In this document: in pieces, positions 19,790-29,631 of the stretch
How the letters are laid out: each line of letters opens with the position of its first letter
Numbering within the stretch: position 1 is the stretch's first letter
NCBI GenBank assembly: GCA_913058255.1
Contig: CAJXQU010000002.1
Span: 248,001-312,000 of the forward strand
Source: an uncultured Pseudomonadota bacterium
Lineage (GTDB): Bacteria > Pseudomonadota > Gammaproteobacteria > CAJXQU01
Direction of reading: 5' to 3'
DNA length: 64,000 nucleotides
Notes under the pieces: model-generated
What the model saw: the letters and a program-made list of their open reading frames with translations, nothing else
Told to the model about the DNA's origin: nothing
Database searches by the model: none
Position numbers and translations under genes: made by a program

Positions 19790-20605
19790 TTACTTAACTA
19801 GAGCTGCTTGTTGTACGGCTTCAAATTTTTTCCCTTCGCTAGCGATCAGCTCCATTTCGTAGAGTGCCTTACCCGCATTTCCGGGCATCAGAGCCTGTAT
19901 TAGCTTCGGGTATTTATGACCAGAAACCTGTTCAACGATATCGACTATTCCTGTTGTGCAATTTTTAAAAAATAAATGATACAGCTTTGGATTGCTCGCA
20001 ATACGATTAGTTTTGTTGATGATCAATTGAAATATTTTTTGTATTTCCTGTGAGTTTATTTTCGTTGGATAAAGAAATAATTTTTCATCTCTACTCTTTC
20101 TAAGTCCAATCAAATCGTCTTCTGTTGCAAATAAATAGATCAGCTCAAACTGTCCAAACAAACCACCGAGTAAAGAATACTTCTCACCTTTTTCGCGTCT
20201 TGCTTCGATAGAAAAACCAAATTTCTGTTTGTTATTTAGCTCAAACATTAAAAACACATGGGCGATCTCATTGATGGCCGAAAAATGCGAAACTGCAACC
20301 TGCATTGATTCCAAGTTACTAAGATCAAATTGAAAATTTTTATAATTATTCTTCTTATTAGAATTTGAATTTAAATTTAAAACAATACCTTCCGACAAAA
20401 CCCAGTCAAAATCTCGCATATTTTCTATGGAGACGCGATTGTTTTCGTCTATAGAAATAGAGCTTGTTTTTTGCTGCCCAACTTCCCATAAACGATCATT
20501 GCTCGGTGATTTTAGTGTGTAACATGCCACCATGATCAGAGTTAAGACGATGAGAAAATATAAAAAATATTTACTGATAGATAAGATAAGGAATAGTACT
20601 TTCAT
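19790..20605 (-). CDS. DUF4105 (Lnb N-terminal-like) membrane-anchored protein
   Basis: The 271-residue protein has an N-terminal hydrophobic segment (about residues 8-30) and then a periplasmic domain. Its strongest feature is the DUF4105/Lnb_N-type motif FKNCTTGIVDIVE near residue 215, with the Asn-Cys-Thr conserved in that family. The rest of the family pattern (HVFLMFELN near 117, LFATEDDLIGLR near 155) also fits. This fold is related to NlpC/P60 cysteine peptidases, so a thiol hydrolase role is plausible but unproven. The ATG lies 23 bases downstream of the metallopeptidase stop on the same strand, suggesting co-transcription. Confidence 0.65.
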   Translation of the reverse strand: MKVLFLILSISKYFLYFLIVLTLIMVACYTLKSPSNDRLWEVGQQKTSSISIDENNRVSIENMRDFDWVLSEGIVLNLNSNSNKKNNYKNFQFDLSNLESMQVAVSHFSAINEIAHVFLMFELNNKQKFGFSIEARREKGEKYSLLGGLFGQFELIYLFATEDDLIGLRKSRDEKLFLYPTKINSQEIQKIFQLIINKTNRIASNPKLYHLFFKNCTTGIVDIVEQVSGHKYPKLIQALMPGNAGKALYEMELIASEGKKFEAVQQAALVK

Positions 20606-20628
20606 TTAAAATCTCTTAGCACGACAAA

Positions 20629-21312
20629 TTAACGCCGTAATAATGTTATCCAGCGACCTAAGTTCAGTAAGCTAGAAAGCGATGCTGCAACATAGGTCCA
20701 AGCCGCTGCTTTGAGTACGCTATTAACAGCAGCCTCATCTTGCATCTCTATGTAACCCGTTTTCAAAATCGGCAAGGCTTTTCCGAAACTTGCATCCAGT
20801 TCGACAGGCAATGTCACCAAATGTACTAATGCTGCACTGGCCATGCTAACAACGCCGATAGTCAGCATGATCAAACCAGAAGAGGGTGCCCGTGTGACAA
20901 GCATGATCAAGGGGATAATTAACATGGCACCAGCACCTAATTTTTGTGCCAGTTGAGCGATAACAACTAATCGGGTTCGTAATGAAAATTTAGATTCTTG
21001 ATGGTGATGTTGAATCGCATGACCCACTTCGTGTGCCGCTACTGCAACAGCCGTTAATGATTTCTGTTTAAAATTATCAGGACTCAAGCGCACCGTTCTT
21101 GATGTTGGATCATAATGATCGCCACCAGGTTTGGTTTCTTCGACACCAACATCCTTCATATCAAAGCGATCGAGTAAGTGTCGGGCAAGCTCGCCACCCG
21201 TTCCTTTGATCCGATCAAGCGGTGTTGCATGTTTTTTAAAGGTATAGCGTGCCCACTGTTGCGGGCCCATCAACAAGGCAAAGAGAATAAGAAAAAGGAG
21301 GGCAAAGAACAT
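20629..21312 (-). CDS. Zinc metallopeptidase, YugP family
   Basis: The 227-residue membrane metallopeptidase has an N-terminal hydrophobic helix and the zinc motif HEVGHAIQHH near residue 95. Two or three further hydrophobic segments follow (about 120-170 and the C-terminal part). The LLDR-D--DV--E--GGDHYDP-SRTVRLS block ahead of the zinc motif is typical of YugP (Zn_peptidase_2). Substrates are not known for most members. It is probably in a two-gene unit with the downstream DUF4105 gene. Confidence 0.85.
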   Translation of the reverse strand: MFFALLFLILFALLMGPQQWARYTFKKHATPLDRIKGTGGELARHLLDRFDMKDVGVEETKPGGDHYDPTSRTVRLSPDNFKQKSLTAVAVAAHEVGHAIQHHHQESKFSLRTRLVVIAQLAQKLGAGAMLIIPLIMLVTRAPSSGLIMLTIGVVSMASAALVHLVTLPVELDASFGKALPILKTGYIEMQDEAAVNSVLKAAAWTYVAASLSSLLNLGRWITLLRR

Positions 21313-21545
21313 CTATTTCCAGTGATTATAGTTTGAGAGCTAGCGAGTTTTAAACATATTTAACGAAAAGTGCTCTACGAAAGCAAGTCATTCAGAAATT
21401 GACTCTATGGAAAATAAAACCAACGAATCCAATTTAAGTTTAGCTAACAAACGCTGAACAACTTGAGTCACCAAAAGTGACTAAGTTTGTCTACCCTTCA
21501 ATTAAATGAGAATATGTTCAACTTGATCAGCTTGGTTTAGAAAAA

Positions 21546-21971
21546 ATGTTCAACGCAATTCTACTCAATAGCCTTCTCGTCGCAGCAGCTATTTTAATCC
21601 ATTATGAAATACTCTACCGACTTTCAAGCCTACTCGAATCATTAACCATACAGCCACGCTTTCGTATCGTTATCGGCGTTTTGGGAGCCATGTTTGCTCA
21701 TGTCGTTGAGATCTGGCTGTTTGCCATTGGCTATTTCTACATGCTTAAGACCGAGCAATATGGCAGCCTTACGGGCAATTTTAATAACACATTGATGGAC
21801 TGTAGCTATTTCTCACTCACCACTTACACATCATTAGGCTTCGGCGACATCGAACCATTTGGCTATATTCGATTTTTAGCAGGCCTAGAATCATTGGTCG
21901 GTTTAGTCCTCATCGGCTGGACGGCTTCATTCATGTACATAAAAATGCAAAAGTTTTGGGATCAAAAATAA
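21546..21971 (+). CDS. Two-helix potassium channel-like protein
   Basis: The 141-residue protein has an N-terminal hydrophobic helix, a second near residues 40-65, a pore-like segment and a final helix near 110-135. The pore signature is TTYTSLGFGD at about residues 95-104, which resembles the K+-channel filter TVGYGD with Leu-Gly-Phe-Gly. It belongs to the Ion_trans_2 superfamily by this pattern. There is no ligand-binding or RCK domain. The stop overlaps the start of the next gene by one base, so the pair is translationally coupled. Confidence 0.75.
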   Translation: MFNAILLNSLLVAAAILIHYEILYRLSSLLESLTIQPRFRIVIGVLGAMFAHVVEIWLFAIGYFYMLKTEQYGSLTGNFNNTLMDCSYFSLTTYTSLGFGDIEPFGYIRFLAGLESLVGLVLIGWTASFMYIKMQKFWDQK

Positions 21972-22693
21972 TGACAAACATCAGCCATAGAAATTACCTG
22001 ATAGGTCTGGGAGTTTTGTTCAGTATAGAGTGGTTGATCATGGCCATAAAGCCTTGGCATTTCAAAGACTGGTTGCTGGAAAATGTACTGGTCGTAGCCG
22101 CTGTTATCTTTATCATCACTACCTTCAAACGATTTCCCTTATCACGCATCTCATACACACTCATTTTTATATTCCTCTGCCTACACGCTGTCGGTGCCCA
22201 CTACACTTACGCAGAAGTACCTTACAATGAATGGAGCAAAGCTCTCTTCGGTTCATCGATTAATGAAATGATGGGCTGGGAAAGAAACCACTTTGATCGG
22301 TTGGTTCATTTTTCTTATGGATTGTTACTGGCTTATCCGATTAGAGAGGTTTTTATTCGCGTCGTTAATGTCAAAGGCTTCTGGGGCTATTTTTTACCGC
22401 TTGATCTAACCATGTCAACCTCAATGCTCTACGAGCTAGTAGAGTGGGGCGTCGCTGTCATTTTCGGTGGAGATTTAGGCATGGCCTATCTCGGCACACA
22501 AGGCGATATTTGGGATGCACATAAAGACATGGGCTTGGCCAGTTGTGGCGCCTTGATCGCCATGTTTACCACCGCAGCAATCAATAGCGTACTACAACGG
22601 GACTTTGCACAAGAATGGGCAGAAAGCTTAAGCGTAAAACATAAAGATCCTCTTGGTGAAGACGAGATAGTGCGGATGTTAGAGGATGACTAA
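21971..22693 (+). CDS. DUF2238 (YjdF-like) integral membrane protein
   Basis: This 240-residue protein has six or so hydrophobic segments. Conserved features of DUF2238 are visible: GAHYTYAEVP near residue 60, RNHFDRLVHFSYGLL near 100, EL-EWG near 150, and GTQGDIWDAHKDM near 175. The function is unknown. The many His, Asp and Glu at membrane edges would suit metal or quinone binding, which is speculation. I take the ATG at 21971 (TAATG overlap with the channel gene) over an in-frame TTG at 21956, which would add five residues. Confidence 0.8.
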   Translation: MTNISHRNYLIGLGVLFSIEWLIMAIKPWHFKDWLLENVLVVAAVIFIITTFKRFPLSRISYTLIFIFLCLHAVGAHYTYAEVPYNEWSKALFGSSINEMMGWERNHFDRLVHFSYGLLLAYPIREVFIRVVNVKGFWGYFLPLDLTMSTSMLYELVEWGVAVIFGGDLGMAYLGTQGDIWDAHKDMGLASCGALIAMFTTAAINSVLQRDFAQEWAESLSVKHKDPLGEDEIVRMLEDD

Positions 22694-22933
22694 AACTTAA
22701 AATAAACTGTTCTAAACCATCCTGTATTTAGACTTGGACGCAAATCGTTTATTTGACCTTGAGCATAAACTTGTTTTCCTTTATCGCAGATTCAGTGGTT
22801 GCTAAATAGACTTGCCTTCAAGGTTCCTACTTTTCGATTGATATCCTTGAGCCACACTCCTACACAGCTCAAAATTTCAGGAAACAACTCGGCTGGTTTA
22901 TACTGGCAGGCCGTTTTCTCATTGGAAAGTTAC

Positions 22934-23989
22934 TTGAATTCTCCCATCACTGCCGAATCGTTAGACTGGCCTGTATCTGCAACACCTCCATTGACTCATG
23001 CCAATATTCGTACGCTGGCGGACGACTTTCAAGTTGATGAAGAACCACCTTGTTTACCGTCAGGTGAAGGGGAGCATATTTGGCTTCAGATCCGGAAAAG
23101 GGAAATGACAACGGCGGACGCAGCGAGGTTGTTATCCAAAGTTTCGGGGTTACATCCACGGCATATTAGTTTTGCTGGCCAAAAGGATCGTAATGCGGTA
23201 ACGACTCAATGGTTTAGCGTACATTTTCCGGGGAAGCAAGACATTGATTTCTCATCAATATGGAACGACAATTTTGAATGTCTCTATAAGAAGCGACATG
23301 ATCGTAAGCTCAAGCGGGGCGGGTTAAAAGGCAACGCCTTCAAGCTGGTGCTGCGTCAGTGTCAAGGTGATAAGCAAGCGGTCACGCAACGTTTGCAGGA
23401 AATTGCCACCGGTGGTGTACCTGATTATTTTGGAGAACAACGTTTTGGACGTGGAGGAAGTAATCTTAAGCTGTTTGATCAGCTACTGTCTGGAAGGATA
23501 CCTCGCGGACGTGAAAAAAAGGCCATGCTGATTTCTAGTGCACGTAGCTGGTTGTTTAATCAGGTGCTTGCTCGACGCGTGAAAGATGCGACTTGGAATC
23601 AAATACTGCCGGGGGAAGCTGTCGTATTAGCGGGGTGTCGAAGTTTATTTTCAGCCGAAATCGTCGATGAGACGATCCGTCAACGTGTAGTAAAAGCCGA
23701 TATCCACCCATCAGGTCCATTGCCCGGCGATGATGGTTTTGAAGTTTTAAATGATGCTTTGCTTCTTGAGCAGTCCGTATTGAATGAGTACTCGGATTTG
23801 ATTGAAGCCTTATGCAAACAAAGAGTAAAAGGCGCGCGACGGCCTTTACGGATTGTTCCCGAAGATCTTGACTGGCAATGGCAGGATGATGAGACGCTGA
23901 TGCTGTCATTCAAGCTATCACCGGGAGCCTATGCAACCGCAGTTATACGTGAACTGGCTGCATATAAAGATCTCAGAGCAAGAGGTTAA
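22934..23989 (+). CDS. truD: tRNA pseudouridine(13) synthase TruD
   Basis: TruD makes pseudouridine at position 13 of tRNA-Glu. The catalytic Asp lies in FAGQKD (residue 85 from this start; E. coli D80). Other family blocks are VDE--P--PSGEGEHIW, KLKRGGLKGNAF, VPDYFGEQRFGR and the C-terminal LSFKLSPGAYAT. There is no ATG or GTG ahead of these. I propose the TTG at 22934, which has GGAAAG 4 bases upstream and gives 351 residues, close to the E. coli length of 349. An upstream in-frame TTG at 22799 would add 45 residues of unrelated sequence. The start is therefore uncertain. Confidence 0.88.
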   Translation: MNSPITAESLDWPVSATPPLTHANIRTLADDFQVDEEPPCLPSGEGEHIWLQIRKREMTTADAARLLSKVSGLHPRHISFAGQKDRNAVTTQWFSVHFPGKQDIDFSSIWNDNFECLYKKRHDRKLKRGGLKGNAFKLVLRQCQGDKQAVTQRLQEIATGGVPDYFGEQRFGRGGSNLKLFDQLLSGRIPRGREKKAMLISSARSWLFNQVLARRVKDATWNQILPGEAVVLAGCRSLFSAEIVDETIRQRVVKADIHPSGPLPGDDGFEVLNDALLLEQSVLNEYSDLIEALCKQRVKGARRPLRIVPEDLDWQWQDDETLMLSFKLSPGAYATAVIRELAAYKDLRARG

Positions 23990-24064
23990 AGCGACAAAGG
24001 CAAAGAGCTAGTCAGCCTATTGCCGCACATTATTTTTAAATGAGCCTGCTCCCTAAAATAAAAA

Positions 24065-24086
24065 AAGCCCCTATAAATAGAGGCTT
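24065..24086 (-). terminator. Rho-independent terminator after the PEP-CTERM gene
   Basis: On the minus strand an 8-10 bp stem (AAGCCTCTAT with ATAGGGGCTT, one G-U pair) is followed by a run of T. It lies 28 bases past the PEP-CTERM stop codon. Confidence 0.8.
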
Positions 24087-24113
24087 CCAGTAAAGCATAA
24101 GGTGCTTTAAGTG

Positions 24114-24692
24114 TTATACGTTTTTCTTTCTTCTAGAAAAACCTATCCCCACTAACCCTAAACCTAGTAAAGCAATCGTCGATGGTTCTGGTACAGAAGA
24201 AACTGTCACATTGATGTTATCAATGCCAGCATCATCTGTAGAATTAAAATACACACTAGTGAGGTTAGTCCAACCTAAATTAGTCGAAGTAGCTGTTGTT
24301 AGACCTTTTAAGCTACTTGTTACAGTTCCTCCGCCTAATAAAGTACCAGTAATGAGTGCATCAATAGGGTTATTACCAATAAAACTAGGGCCTATTAATA
24401 GGCTCAATAAATCAAAAGTTCCTGATAAGTTTGATGTAAGTGTAACGGTGTTTGATTCGGCAAAACCAAACCAGTCAGAACTATTCCCAATCATCGAAAA
24501 TAGAGCTAATTCATCAAAAACAGCTGACTGATCATTGAATGGGGTTAAAGTAAAGCCACTTTCGGTATACGGTGTGCTTGGTGAAACATTGACTAGAGAG
24601 TACTTAGGCGCAACACCTTCAAAATCTATTACCGCAGCATTGGCTACTCCAGTAAAAATATAACAAGCTAACAAACAAATAATTTTTTTCAT
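24114..24692 (-). CDS. PEP-CTERM sorting-signal exported protein
   Basis: The 192-residue protein has a signal peptide (about residues 1-19, CYIFTGVANA-AV). A mature domain of Ser/Thr/Gly/Asn-rich beta-type sequence follows, including IDFEGVAPKY and a GFAESNTVTLTS segment. The C-terminal sorting tag is VPEPSTIALLGLGLVGIGFSRRKK: the PEP motif, a hydrophobic helix and a basic tail. Such tags are cut by exosortase, and the product is displayed outside or in the exopolysaccharide matrix. I start at 24692, since GGAGAAGAG serves as ribosome site; the ATG at 24704 would lie upstream of it. The exosortase gene lies at 42.3 kb. Confidence 0.9.
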   Translation of the reverse strand: MKKIICLLACYIFTGVANAAVIDFEGVAPKYSLVNVSPSTPYTESGFTLTPFNDQSAVFDELALFSMIGNSSDWFGFAESNTVTLTSNLSGTFDLLSLLIGPSFIGNNPIDALITGTLLGGGTVTSSLKGLTTATSTNLGWTNLTSVYFNSTDDAGIDNINVTVSSVPEPSTIALLGLGLVGIGFSRRKKNV

Positions 24693-24704
24693 TCTCTTCT
24701 CCAT

Positions 24705-25183
24705 GAGTAATTTAAAGTCATACGGTTTCCATCCTGTACAGATCCTTGAGAGTAAAGTTGAAACTTTATATACAGAATCTGATAATGACAGTCGTCATCT
24801 AAACATATCCCTCATTCATCAGTCCATAAACCAATTGTAAAAAATCAACTCATCATAATATTAAGTTCCAATTCATCCATAAATTATTTAGTCATTAGTA
24901 ATAGAACGGTGTTGTTCTCATGGCTTTCTCTACATTCAGAACTATTCGTTGTCGATACTTTCCACGTGAGAAATCCAGAGAATTAACGATCGAAGATATC
25001 AACAGACGTCGCTTTCCAAGCAATAAATTAGATGCTTTTTGCTGGCTTTTTATACCTTGTTTATACCCCCCTTAAGTAAAGACCCAAACTTAGGAATAAA
25101 ACAGGATCCGCTTTATCGGCATTACGTTGTACAATAGCGCGGATAAATAAACTCGATTAATTGATTGGAATACAACGAAACAG
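24705..25183. other. Gene-free stretch upstream of gltX
   Basis: This 479-base gap must hold promoters for the PEP-CTERM gene and gltX. I see no tRNA, repeat or sigma-54 site. A 51-codon open frame (24920-25075, plus strand) encodes an Arg-rich then aromatic peptide (RTIRCRYFPRE, DINRRRFPSNKLDAF). It lacks a clear ribosome binding site, so I do not call it a gene. Confidence 0.4.
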
Positions 25184-26617
25184 ATGACCGTTAGAACTCG
25201 CTTTGCTCCCAGCCCAACGGGCTATCTACATGTAGGTGGTGCTAGAACGGCACTTTTCTCTTGGCTTTATGCGCGTAAACATGAAGGTACTTTTGTTTTG
25301 CGGATCGAAGACACCGATCTTGAACGCTCAACACAAGAATCTGTCGATGCGATTTTTGCTGGAATGACATGGTTGGGACTTGATCATGATGAAGGGCCAT
25401 TTTTTCAGACAAAACGGTTTGATAAATACAACGCTGCCATTGATGAGCTAATGGAGAAAGGTCAGGCCTATCTCTGCAACTGCTCGCGTGAGCGTTTGGA
25501 TGCTTTACGTGAAGAGCAAATGACAAATAAGATTAAGCCGCGCTATGATCGCCATTGTTATGGAAAGAACCTTGACCCGAGTCAGCCACATGTGGTGCGT
25601 TTTCTGAACCCTGAAGCGGGTGAAGTGGAAATTAATGACATCGTTCGTGGCAAGGTGTTTATTAGTAATGCGGAGTTAGATGATTTGATCATCCGTCGTA
25701 CCGATGGATCGCCGACTTATAACCTGACCGTGGTTGTCGATGACACGGAGATGAAAATGTCGCATGTGATCCGTGGAGATGACCATCTCAACAACACACC
25801 GCGCCAGATCAATATGATGAAGGCTTTGGGCTTGGATGTCCCGCAGTTCGCACATTTGCCGATGATCTTGGGTGATGATGGCTCGCGTTTGTCGAAGCGA
25901 CATGGTGCCGTTAGCGTGATGCAATATCGTGACAATGGATTTTTACCTGAAGCCTTGTTGAACTATCTGGTTCGTTTAGGCTGGTCTCATGGTGATCAAG
26001 AATTATTCACGATCGAAGAAATGATCACCTTGTTTGATCTAAAAGATGTGAACAAATCCGCTGCCAGTTTTGATACAGACAAATTACGTTGGATTAATCA
26101 ACAGTATATTCAAAAGCTTTCTGTCGAAGCGTTGGCTGAACGTTTCACGGAATATCAAACGTATATGCAAGCACCGATCACAAGCGAAAATGCTGACGGC
26201 ACAGACGTGCGTTTAGTGCTTGCCGAAGCTCTGCAAGAACGTGTTTTAACATTGCAAGAAATGCAGGAAGAAGCTGATCGTATGGTTAGCGGTACCTGGA
26301 CCGCAGAAGGCTTTGAAGAAAAAGCAGCGAAAAAAGCATTACGCCCCGTCGCACAAGAACCGTTACAAAAAATGGCCGAAAGATTAGCTGCACAAACTGA
26401 CTGGTCGAAAGAAGCCTTACACACAGCAGTCAATGAAGTTGCTGAAGCTTTAGAGGTCGGCATGGGTAAAGTGGGGCAACCGTTGCGCGTTGCTTTGGTC
26501 GGTCAATCTTCATCACCGAGTATTGATATGACGTTGCAGATCGTCGGCAAAAAGGCCAGCTTGGAACGGATTAAATTAGCGTTAACATATATCGATGCTC
26601 GCATCGCGAATGGATAG
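25184..26617 (+). CDS. gltX: Glutamate--tRNA ligase
   Basis: This class I synthetase charges tRNA-Glu. The 477 residues show the HIGH-type motif as [13 protein letters not shown] near residue 10, and KMSKS as RLSKRHG near residue 236. A Cys-Asn-Cys pair near residue 98 with a later DRHC is a partial version of the zinc site. The anticodon-binding helical domain follows. It lies 7 bases upstream of glnS, so both Glu and Gln enzymes come from one probable operon. GlnS presence implies GltX need not mischarge tRNA-Gln. A tRNA-Glu gene lies 3 kb downstream. Confidence 0.97.
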   Translation: MTVRTRFAPSPTGYLHVGGARTALFSWLYARKHEGTFVLRIEDTDLERSTQESVDAIFAGMTWLGLDHDEGPFFQTKRFDKYNAAIDELMEKGQAYLCNCSRERLDALREEQMTNKIKPRYDRHCYGKNLDPSQPHVVRFLNPEAGEVEINDIVRGKVFISNAELDDLIIRRTDGSPTYNLTVVVDDTEMKMSHVIRGDDHLNNTPRQINMMKALGLDVPQFAHLPMILGDDGSRLSKRHGAVSVMQYRDNGFLPEALLNYLVRLGWSHGDQELFTIEEMITLFDLKDVNKSAASFDTDKLRWINQQYIQKLSVEALAERFTEYQTYMQAPITSENADGTDVRLVLAEALQERVLTLQEMQEEADRMVSGTWTAEGFEEKAAKKALRPVAQEPLQKMAERLAAQTDWSKEALHTAVNEVAEALEVGMGKVGQPLRVALVGQSSSPSIDMTLQIVGKKASLERIKLALTYIDARIANG

Positions 26618-26624
26618 TTGAACA

Positions 26625-28313
26625 ATGAGTGAAGAAATAAACAAACCCAATAATTTTATCCGCAACCTTATTGATGCCGATTTAGACAAAGGCAAGAACG
26701 AAGGTCGAGTTCATACGCGTTTTCCGCCAGAGCCGAATGGCTACTTGCACATTGGTCATGCAAAATCGATCTGTTTGAATTTTGGTCTAGCGCGGGATTA
26801 TAAAGGCCAATGTAATTTGCGTTTTGACGACACAAATCCTCAGAAAGAAGACGAAGAATTTGTGGATGCGATCAAAGAAGATGTGCAGTGGCTAGGTTTT
26901 GATTGGGGTGAACAACCATTTTTCGCATCTGATTATTTTGATCGTTTATACGACTTCGCAGTCCAACTGATCAAACAAGGCGATGCTTATGTGTGTGATC
27001 TCAACGCAGAAGAAACCCGTGAATATCGCGGCACATTAACCGAGCCCGGCAAAAACAGCCCGCACAGAGATCGGACAGTCGAAGAGAACTTAGTGCTATT
27101 TGATGGTATGCGAGCAGGCCAATTTCCTGATGGCGCAAAATTACTTCGTGCTAAGATCAACATGGCTTCGCCGAATATCAACCTGCGTGATCCCGCTATC
27201 TATCGCATTCGCCAAGGCGTTATCCATCATCAAACCGGCGACAAGTGGTGCATTTACCCAATGTATGACTATACGCATTGTTTGTCTGATGCCATCGAAG
27301 GTGTTACGCACTCAGTTTGCACCCTAGAGTTCGAAGATCATCGTCCGCTTTATAATTGGTTTCTTGAAACCTTAAAAACTGAACATCATCCACAACAGAT
27401 CGAGTTTTCTCGTTTGAATCTGCAATACGCGATCACCAGTAAGCGAAAATTAACGCAACTGGTAGAGCAGGGTGCGGTTGATGGCTGGGATGATCCTAGA
27501 ATGTCGACGATTTCAGGTATGCGTCGCCGTGGTTATCCTGCCGCTTCCATTCGTGAGTTTTGTGAGCGCATTGGCGTGACTAAAGCCGATAACTCAATCG
27601 AAATGAGTACGCTAGAAAGTTGTATTCGAGATAACCTCAACGAAAATTCACCAAGAGCAATGGCGGTTTTAGATCCTTTAAAAATCGTCATTACCAACTA
27701 TCCAGAAGGGCAAACAGAAGATCTCACCGCACCGAATCACCCGCAACAAGAAGCAATGGGGACACGCAACATTCCTTTCGGGCGCGAGATCTATATCGAC
27801 AGAGCTGATTTTAAAGAAGAAGCGAATAACAAGTTTAAACGTCTGGTAAAAGACAAAGAAGTTCGCTTACGAAATGCCTACGTGATCCGTTGTGATGACG
27901 TGATCAAAAATGCTGATGGTGAGATTATCGAATTGCGCTGCTCTTATGATGACGCAACGCTTGGTGCTGCGCCTGAAGGCCGTAAAGTCAAAGGTGTTAT
28001 CCACTGGGTATCTGCTGAACATGGCGTAAAGGCCGAAGTGCGGTTGTATGATCGACTCTTCAATCATCCGCAACCGGACAGTGATAAAACAGTCGATGAT
28101 TTTATGGTGCATCTCAACCCAGACTCTTTAGCGACACGCACTGAATGTGTGCTCGAGCCTAGCTTGTTAACGGCTGAAGCTGGCAAGGTATATCAGTTTG
28201 AAAGGGAAGGGTACTTTTGTGCTGATGCAAAACTCAGTAGCGAGTCGAAGCTGGTATTTAACCGCACCATCACCCTACGTGACACCTGGGCGAAGATCGA
28301 ACAACAAAGTTAA
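26625..28313 (+). CDS. glnS: Glutamine--tRNA ligase
   Basis: This class I synthetase charges tRNA-Gln directly. The 562-residue length matches E. coli GlnS (554). The HIGH-type motif is [15 protein letters not shown] (about residues 37-51), and the KMSKS-like motif is ITSKRKL near residue 273. The segment [24 protein letters not shown] is a GlnS hallmark, as is RGYP-ASIREFC--IGVTK. The two-lobed beta-barrel anticodon domain (about residues 345-550) is complete. It sits 7 bases downstream of gltX. Confidence 0.97.
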   Translation: MSEEINKPNNFIRNLIDADLDKGKNEGRVHTRFPPEPNGYLHIGHAKSICLNFGLARDYKGQCNLRFDDTNPQKEDEEFVDAIKEDVQWLGFDWGEQPFFASDYFDRLYDFAVQLIKQGDAYVCDLNAEETREYRGTLTEPGKNSPHRDRTVEENLVLFDGMRAGQFPDGAKLLRAKINMASPNINLRDPAIYRIRQGVIHHQTGDKWCIYPMYDYTHCLSDAIEGVTHSVCTLEFEDHRPLYNWFLETLKTEHHPQQIEFSRLNLQYAITSKRKLTQLVEQGAVDGWDDPRMSTISGMRRRGYPAASIREFCERIGVTKADNSIEMSTLESCIRDNLNENSPRAMAVLDPLKIVITNYPEGQTEDLTAPNHPQQEAMGTRNIPFGREIYIDRADFKEEANNKFKRLVKDKEVRLRNAYVIRCDDVIKNADGEIIELRCSYDDATLGAAPEGRKVKGVIHWVSAEHGVKAEVRLYDRLFNHPQPDSDKTVDDFMVHLNPDSLATRTECVLEPSLLTAEAGKVYQFEREGYFCADAKLSSESKLVFNRTITLRDTWAKIEQQS

Positions 28314-28339
28314 GCTTAGACAAGGGAGGGTCTCGTCAG

Positions 28340-29449
28340 ATGAAACATCTATTACTGTCTGTCATTTTATTCTGCAGCTCAGCTGCCGCAGCAGCCAATC
28401 AACAAGTAACGCAGATCATTCAACAAATGAGCGACGAACAAAAAGCCGCTCAGTTGATTCTTGTTTATTACACCACGCCCGAATTTGTCTTGAAACATGA
28501 ATTCGGCGGTGTCTTGATCATGCAAAATATGCTTAAAGACGCAAGCAAATTAAAAGCTGGCCTAAAAAAAATGCAGGCCAAATCAAAGATTGATCTTCTC
28601 GTCAGTATTGATCAAGAGGGCGGCAAGGTGAACCGTATGAAACGCCTGCCTAATTGGAAGAACACCCCGTCAGCACAAACCATGAGCAACTGGTCAAACA
28701 AACGTATTACCCAACATGCAAGCAAAATGGCCGTCGATTTAAAAGAGCTCGGCATCAACCTCAACCTCGCTCCCGTGCTAGACCCAAGCCTAGATCACAC
28801 TGGCGAAAAGGCATTCATGCATAAAAACAAACGCTCCTTCGGCACAGGCATCGAGCAGATCGTACCCAAAGCAGGTGCTTATATAAAAGGTTTCACATCA
28901 CAAGGCATCGGTAGCATTAGCAAGCATTTCCCAGGTTATGACGTCCAAACTAACTCTGATCACGACGTTGCTGTCAGCAAAGCCTCACTCAAATCAGTCT
29001 ACAAAAACATTCAACCATTTGAGCAACTGGCCAACCAAGCCACCGGCGTAATGATCTCTAGCATCCATTATCAACAATTTAGTGATGCGCCAGCGGTCAT
29101 GTCAAAACAAATGGTCTCGTTAGCAAGAGAATCACACCCAAATGGAATTTTGATGACTGACGATCTTTGGGGAGAAGCATTACGATCATGGGTCAAAGCC
29201 AAAGGTAACAAATCAACCAACAAACAAGTCTTAGCCCTCACTAAAGGTGCGTTAGAGGCCGGAAACGACATGTTAATGATCACCTATCCAGAAAAAGCGG
29301 TGCTCATGATAAAAGCAATATCAAAGTGGATGAAAGCCGATGAAAACATGCGGAAAAGAGTAAATGATTCCGTATTTCAGATCCTGATCAACAAACAAAA
29401 CTTAGGCTTACTAGCAACCAAGAAACTCGCAACAAAAGAAATACACTAA
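28340..29449 (+). CDS. Secreted glycoside hydrolase family 3 enzyme (beta-N-acetylhexosaminidase-like)
   Basis: The 369-residue protein has a signal peptide (about residues 1-20) and a single GH3 N-terminal (beta/alpha)8 domain. Family blocks are SIDQEGGKVNRMKRLP near residue 90, LNLAPVLD near 140, and KHFPGY near 195. The likely nucleophile is the Asp in MTDDLWGEAL near 273. Cytoplasmic NagZ carries KHFPGHG-x4-DSH. Here the corresponding stretch is KHFPGYDVQTNSDH, so the general-acid His is kept but its flanking residues differ. A periplasmic or secreted hexosaminidase acting on peptidoglycan or a polysaccharide is plausible. It sits 26 bases after glnS, in the same orientation. Confidence 0.82.
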   Translation: MKHLLLSVILFCSSAAAAANQQVTQIIQQMSDEQKAAQLILVYYTTPEFVLKHEFGGVLIMQNMLKDASKLKAGLKKMQAKSKIDLLVSIDQEGGKVNRMKRLPNWKNTPSAQTMSNWSNKRITQHASKMAVDLKELGINLNLAPVLDPSLDHTGEKAFMHKNKRSFGTGIEQIVPKAGAYIKGFTSQGIGSISKHFPGYDVQTNSDHDVAVSKASLKSVYKNIQPFEQLANQATGVMISSIHYQQFSDAPAVMSKQMVSLARESHPNGILMTDDLWGEALRSWVKAKGNKSTNKQVLALTKGALEAGNDMLMITYPEKAVLMIKAISKWMKADENMRKRVNDSVFQILINKQNLGLLATKKLATKEIH

Positions 29450-29464
29450 AAAACAAAAATTACC

Positions 29465-29493
29465 TTGACGAGCAGGGCCTCCTAGCGTAAATT
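29465..29493 (+). promoter_or_regulatory. Promoter of the tRNA-Ala/tRNA-Glu unit
   Basis: TTGACG (29465-29470) and TAAATT (29488-29493) are separated by 17 bases. The downstream GC-rich TGCGTCC resembles the discriminator of stringently controlled stable-RNA promoters. The first tRNA begins 18 bases after the -10 element. Confidence 0.65.
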
Positions 29494-29510
29494 TGCGTCC
29501 TCAAATCAGG

Positions 29511-29586
<76 letters not shown>

Positions 29587-29631
29587 TTAAGTTGGTATAG
29601 CTTAACAAAATCTGATTGAAGACAGTTTACT

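Noticed and set aside
24920-25075. 51-codon open frame upstream of gltX
   Set aside because: Plausible composition (Arg-rich start, aromatic end) but no ribosome site or recognisable family. It needs conservation data.
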